NCBI GenBank assembly: GCA_030704615.1
Contig: CM060733.1
Span: forward strand, 52,144,001-52,204,000
DNA from: Takakia lepidozioides
Lineage: Eukaryota; Streptophyta; Takakiopsida; Takakiales; Takakiaceae
Direction of reading: 5' to 3'
Length of the DNA: 60,000 nt
Shown here: positions 56,567 through 60,000 of the stretch, piece by piece
Numbering within the stretch: position 1 is the stretch's first letter
Layout of the letters: the number at the start of each line of letters is the position of its first letter
Notes under the pieces: generated by a model
The model's database searches: none
What the model was told of the DNA's origin: nothing
What the model saw: only the letters and a program-made list of their open reading frames with translations
Position numbers and translations under genes: made by a program

Positions 56567-58080
56567 ATGCCTGATCCTTGGAGCTGTAGAGCTGAAAGCG
56601 GCATCCCTTTTGGCAATGCGCAGAGGACAGAGTCCCTGGCATGTGGTGGCTATGGCGCCTTCAGGAATGCCATTCAAATTAGTAATAACTCGAAACACTA
56701 CGCGGTTTCCTCTTTTGGGGTCGTTGTATTGTATGTTTGCACTGTCGGATCCAGGCTCTCAATTGTGTTCGGCGAAATTCAGCAGAAACGAATGTACTCT
56801 GGGCAAAGAAGCAAGAATGCGCACGGGATCCTTAGACAAGGCCGATAATTGGTATAAGTGGCGGGTAGGTCACCGCCGGAGCATGGAACAGCGCTGGCAA
56901 GCAGTCTGTAAAGCTGCCTCACCATGGTGGGATGGTAGCGTTGACAAGGTGAGCTTTCTTATGTGGGATGTGAAGGAAGGAGTCTGAGGGAGTTTGACTG
57001 AACTCTGGTCTGATCGTACTGAGTGGATTGGATTGTACCCCTAGTTGTTGAGTGAAGTCAGAATCTCGCTTTGCACTGCAAAAACTGCTTTAACTGTTCG
57101 TAGCGGAGGTTGTTCATCATGAGAAGGGCTTGAAAGGTAGGATGCGCAAGGTCTTTTCCGTGGACTTTGCAAGGTACTTGGGAGGGTCGAGACTGGCTGC
57201 TCAGCTGCTCCCTGGTCGTTTTCACAGAGCACTCCAAAATCTCCAGACTACAGACATAGGCTTGTTTAGCATCTGTGTAAGTTTGGACATGGTTCCTCAA
57301 TGTGTAGAGTTCAATGGAGCCCAAAGTGACTTGCATGAATCACTAGCACTCCTCCATGAAGGGACTTGTCAAAGAAGTTGATTCTGTCAGATTTTCGGGC
57401 ACCAAGGTCTACCATGGAGCATGGAACAGCGCTGGCTTGAGGTTTTTAAAGATCCTCCACATTGGTGGGACAACTGCAATCACAAGGTGTGGGTTTCTTA
57501 ATGTAGCATGTGAAGAAGTTTGTCTGTTCTGAGAATAAGGGCTCTTCCTGTCAATATCATGATTTGGTGTTACAAGGTACTTGGGAGGGTCAGCTTGGCC
57601 TTAGGATGCTGTGCTTAAATCTATGGCTCCTCAGCTGCACCATGGTGGTTCTCACAGACCAATCCGAGGTCACCTGACAAGCAGCACACACAAAGGGTCC
57701 TTCTGGGTTGATGGTCGGTTGAATCCTCCATGGTTGCAAGAAAAGCTAGCTGCTTTCATGACACAGGGTCAAGGACAATGTGGTGAGGAGCACCTTCTTC
57801 AACACATTTGAGCTTGTTTTGCCCTCTTGTCAGAGGCATCCCTAATCTCTCAAGTTAGCTCGATGGATGGATCTATGGTGGTTTGGAGTGATTTTGACAT
57901 GTCACTGCCAATGTGGCAACAGGAAAGTATCCAAAGACAGAAGAGAAGTTTTGGAAGGAATAATTTTCAGATCACAGTCAATGGTGGGACAATCAATGCA
58001 AAAAGGTGAAAGCCTGTTACATTACAGAGAGAGGAAGACAACAAGATGCCATGCAAAGCTTTGTTTGGAATTGTGATCAT
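56567..58080 (+). pseudogene. OSB-like (organellar ssDNA-binding) locus with three PDF half-motifs, degenerate
   Basis: Three similar blocks encode a W..(L/V)F/CK....WWD...K motif, each ended by a donor at the same place. Block 1: 56890-56949 (QRWQAVCKAASPWWDG, then GTGAGC). Block 2: 57427-57486 (QRWLEVFKDPPHWWDN, then GTGTGG). Block 3: 57943-58005 (EKFWKE-stop-FSDHSQWWDN, then GTGAAA). The second half of a motif follows block 2: THKGSFWVDGRLNPPWL at about 57690. W...F..P..WWDNR...K, an intron, then DFKHK..G..LW....PPW is the PDF motif of plant OSB proteins, which bind single-stranded DNA in mitochondria and plastids. The stop in block 3 (57961), and the lack of a clear OB-fold upstream, argue for decay. 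The piece after block 1 repeats after block 2. Confidence 0.5.
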
Positions 58081-58387
58081 CTCTCTCCCCAGCACATTTT
58101 TTACGTCTTTCAGCATAGGAACTAGTGTGTGATAAGTAGGGCTGGGTGTGTGCTAGAACAAATCTATGCTGTCAGCAAGGCAAGGATCTATACATGATTT
58201 CTGCAGAGGCAGGGATAGCTGAAAGAGCAGGGATAGAGTGTGGGTCCAGATTTGTCCAAGCGGGCTGGATTTCAAGCACAAGATTACCTATGATTCCCGG
58301 TCAATCAACAGTTACAAAAAGCCTGCATGGAGAGATGGTCAACTAGAAGCAGCAGTGGCACACTTGATAAAATCACGCACCTGGACC
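58081..58387. other. Spacer upstream of the PPR gene
   Basis: A frame at 58146-58346 has no motif. The PPR reading frame stays open upstream of the ATG for at least 75 bases, so an earlier start is possible. Confidence 0.4.
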
Positions 58388-60000
58388 ATGACCACAGCTT
58401 CTTTAAGAGGACCAAGAGCGGCAGTCCACAATGCCTCTTCTGGCACTCCTGGGCGTGTGAGGATGCTATGTGAGACAGGACGACTGAAAGAGGCTCTACA
58501 GACTTTAAAACAAGGAGGTATTTCAGCAGATTCAGACACTTATGTCTGTCTCTTGCATAAGTGCATCCAGATGAAAGGCCTGGACGCTGGAAAGCAGGTG
58601 CACGCTCACATTATCCAAAGTGGATTCAAGCCAAATGTTTATCTACACAACACCCTTGTCAACATGTATGTTAAGTGTGGGAGCATCGTGGATGCTCACC
58701 GAGTGTTCAACAGAATGCCTGAACGAGGTTTGATCACATGGAATATAATGATGGCAGGATTGACCAAGCATGGGTGTGGTAGGAATGCTTTGGAGACATA
58801 TGACCAAATGATGCGGGAAGGGGTAAAGCCCAACCAGGTCACATTCATTTGCGTTTGCAATGCATGTGCGAGCCTGGCAGCCCTGGAAAAGGGCAAAGAG
58901 GTCCATGGTGACATCATCAAAGCTGGAATTGTACCAAATGTTGTTCTCAACACCGCCCTGATGAAAATGTATGCCAAATGTGGGAGCATCGAGGACGCGA
59001 AGGGAGTGTTCGACAATATGGCTGAACGAGATGTGGTTTCATGGAATGCAATGATCGCAGGATATGCACAGCAGCGGTGCGGGATGGAGGCTTTGGAGAC
59101 CTATGAGCACATGATGCAGGAAAGGGTGAAGCCTGACCACTTCACATTTAACTGCGTTTGCAATGCATGTGCAAGTCTGGCAGACCTGGAAAAGGGCAAG
59201 GTGGTCCATGATCACATCGTTAAGGCTGGAATTATACCAGATGTCATTCTGAACAATACCCTTGTTGACATGTATGCGAAATGTGGGAGCATTGAGGATG
59301 CAAAGGGAGTGTTTGATCATATGGCCAAACGAGATGTGGTGTCCTGGAGTGCTATGATTGCAGGATATGCACAGCATGGGTGTGGGATGGAGGCTTTGGA
59401 GACCTATGAGCAAATGATGAGGGAAGGGGTGAAGCCTGACCAGGTCATGTTTGTTTGTGTTTGTAATGTGTGTGCAAGCCTGGCAGCCCTGGATAAGGGC
59501 AAAGAGGTCCATGGTGATGTTGTCAAAGCTGGAATTGTACCAGATGTCATTCTGAACAATACCCTCGTGGACATGTATGCCAAATGTGGGAGCATCAAGG
59601 ATGCAAAGGGAGTGTTCGACAATATGGCCGAACAAGATGTGGTGTCATGGAGTGCTATGATTGCAGGATATGCACAGCATGGGTGTGGGATGGAGGCTTT
59701 GGAGACCTATGAGCAAATGATATGGAAAGGGGTGAAGCCAGACCAGGTCACATTCGTTGCCATTTGCAATGCGTGTGCCAGCCTGGCAGCCCTGACAAAG
59801 GGCAAAGAGGTCCATGGTGACATCATCAAAGCTGGAATTGTACCAGATGTCATTCTGAACACTGCCCTGATGGACATGTATGCCAAGTGTGGGTGCATCA
59901 AGGATGCAAAGGGAGTGTTTGACAATATGGCTGAACGAGATGTGGTGTCGTGGAACACGATGATGGCAGGATATGCACAGCATGGATATGATATGGAGGC
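58388..60000 (+). CDS. PLS-type pentatricopeptide repeat (PPR) protein, 3' end beyond the window
   Basis: Open for 537 codons from ATG 58388 to the window edge. A short leader of about 40 residues (TTASLRGPRAAVHN) is Ser/Arg/Ala-rich with few acids, as for organelle targeting. Then come PPR motifs in P-L-S order, with marks such as GKQVHAHIIQSG, NTLVNMYVKCGSIVDAHRVF and RDVVSWNAMIAGYAQ. Five PLS triplets are present, each exactly 101 residues. These proteins bind organellar RNA one base per motif, and C-terminal E/DYW domains, if any, lie outside the window. The triplets are nearly identical, so their recognition codes would be similar. The OSB-like locus lies just upstream. Confidence 0.9.
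   Translation, partial: MTTASLRGPRAAVHNASSGTPGRVRMLCETGRLKEALQTLKQGGISADSDTYVCLLHKCIQMKGLDAGKQVHAHIIQSGFKPNVYLHNTLVNMYVKCGSIVDAHRVFNRMPERGLITWNIMMAGLTKHGCGRNALETYDQMMREGVKPNQVTFICVCNACASLAALEKGKEVHGDIIKAGIVPNVVLNTALMKMYAKCGSIEDAKGVFDNMAERDVVSWNAMIAGYAQQRCGMEALETYEHMMQERVKPDHFTFNCVCNACASLADLEKGKVVHDHIVKAGIIPDVILNNTLVDMYAKCGSIEDAKGVFDHMAKRDVVSWSAMIAGYAQHGCGMEALETYEQMMREGVKPDQVMFVCVCNVCASLAALDKGKEVHGDVVKAGIVPDVILNNTLVDMYAKCGSIKDAKGVFDNMAEQDVVSWSAMIAGYAQHGCGMEALETYEQMIWKGVKPDQVTFVAICNACASLAALTKGKEVHGDIIKAGIVPDVILNTALMDMYAKCGCIKDAKGVFDNMAERDVVSWNTMMAGYAQHGYDME

Noticed and set aside
58643-59983. Several minus-strand ORFs of 87-198 codons
   Set aside because: They mirror the 303-bp PPR repeats on the opposite strand, repeating the same pseudo-protein each period.

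Overview
The window looks like nuclear DNA of a land plant, probably a seed-free one (fern, lycophyte or bryophyte); I cannot name the species. The support is spliced GT-AG genes with plastid-targeting leaders, a PLS-type pentatricopeptide (PPR) gene, an organellar SSB-like (OSB) PDF motif, a GNA-type lectin, and dense layers of transposable elements (TEs), many broken by frameshifts.

Region 1 (1-12.6 kb) is the most unusual. A decayed Mutator-like (MULE) transposase with a C-terminal SWIM zinc finger lies on the minus strand (about 0.4-4.0 kb). Diverging from it on the plus strand is a multi-exon, frameshifted gene (about 7.1-12.5 kb). I read that gene as a ParB/sulfiredoxin-like domain joined to a beta-class (permuted) N6/N4-type DNA methyltransferase. 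Between them (4.3-6.1 kb), outside them (1-236) and inside a methyltransferase intron (9.5-10.1 kb) are arrays built on one GGCGCC-centred palindrome. A large head-to-head inverted repeat sits at 5.02-5.36 kb.

Region 2 (12.6-27.2 kb) is nested retroelement debris. It holds an LTR-element ORF with a long coiled coil ending at a polypurine tract and LTR start, and a Ty3/gypsy pol split by an inversion into opposite strands. It also holds LINE fragments (RT tail, restriction-like endonuclease, chromodomain, RNase H, zinc region) and a Crypton-like tyrosine recombinase lodged in one of them.

Region 3 (27.2-38 kb) is AT-rich and gene-poor. An intact intronless secreted lectin lies at 28.4-28.9 kb, with several tandem, inverted and dispersed repeats around it.

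Region 4 (38-60 kb) is the gene-bearing part. It contains a minus-strand plastid DUF3593-type gene with an 18-nt microexon, a minus-strand multi-exon gene resembling DUF4864 proteins, a nested pair of DNA transposons, and a plus-strand poly(A)/terminal nucleotidyltransferase-family gene of at least nine exons. After these come a minus-strand two-EF-hand protein, a MITE and a tRNA-derived SINE, a degenerate OSB-like locus with three PDF half-motifs, and a PPR gene running off the right edge in exact 303-bp coding repeats. The host genes look unrelated in function, though three (DUF3593, OSB, PPR) point to organelles.
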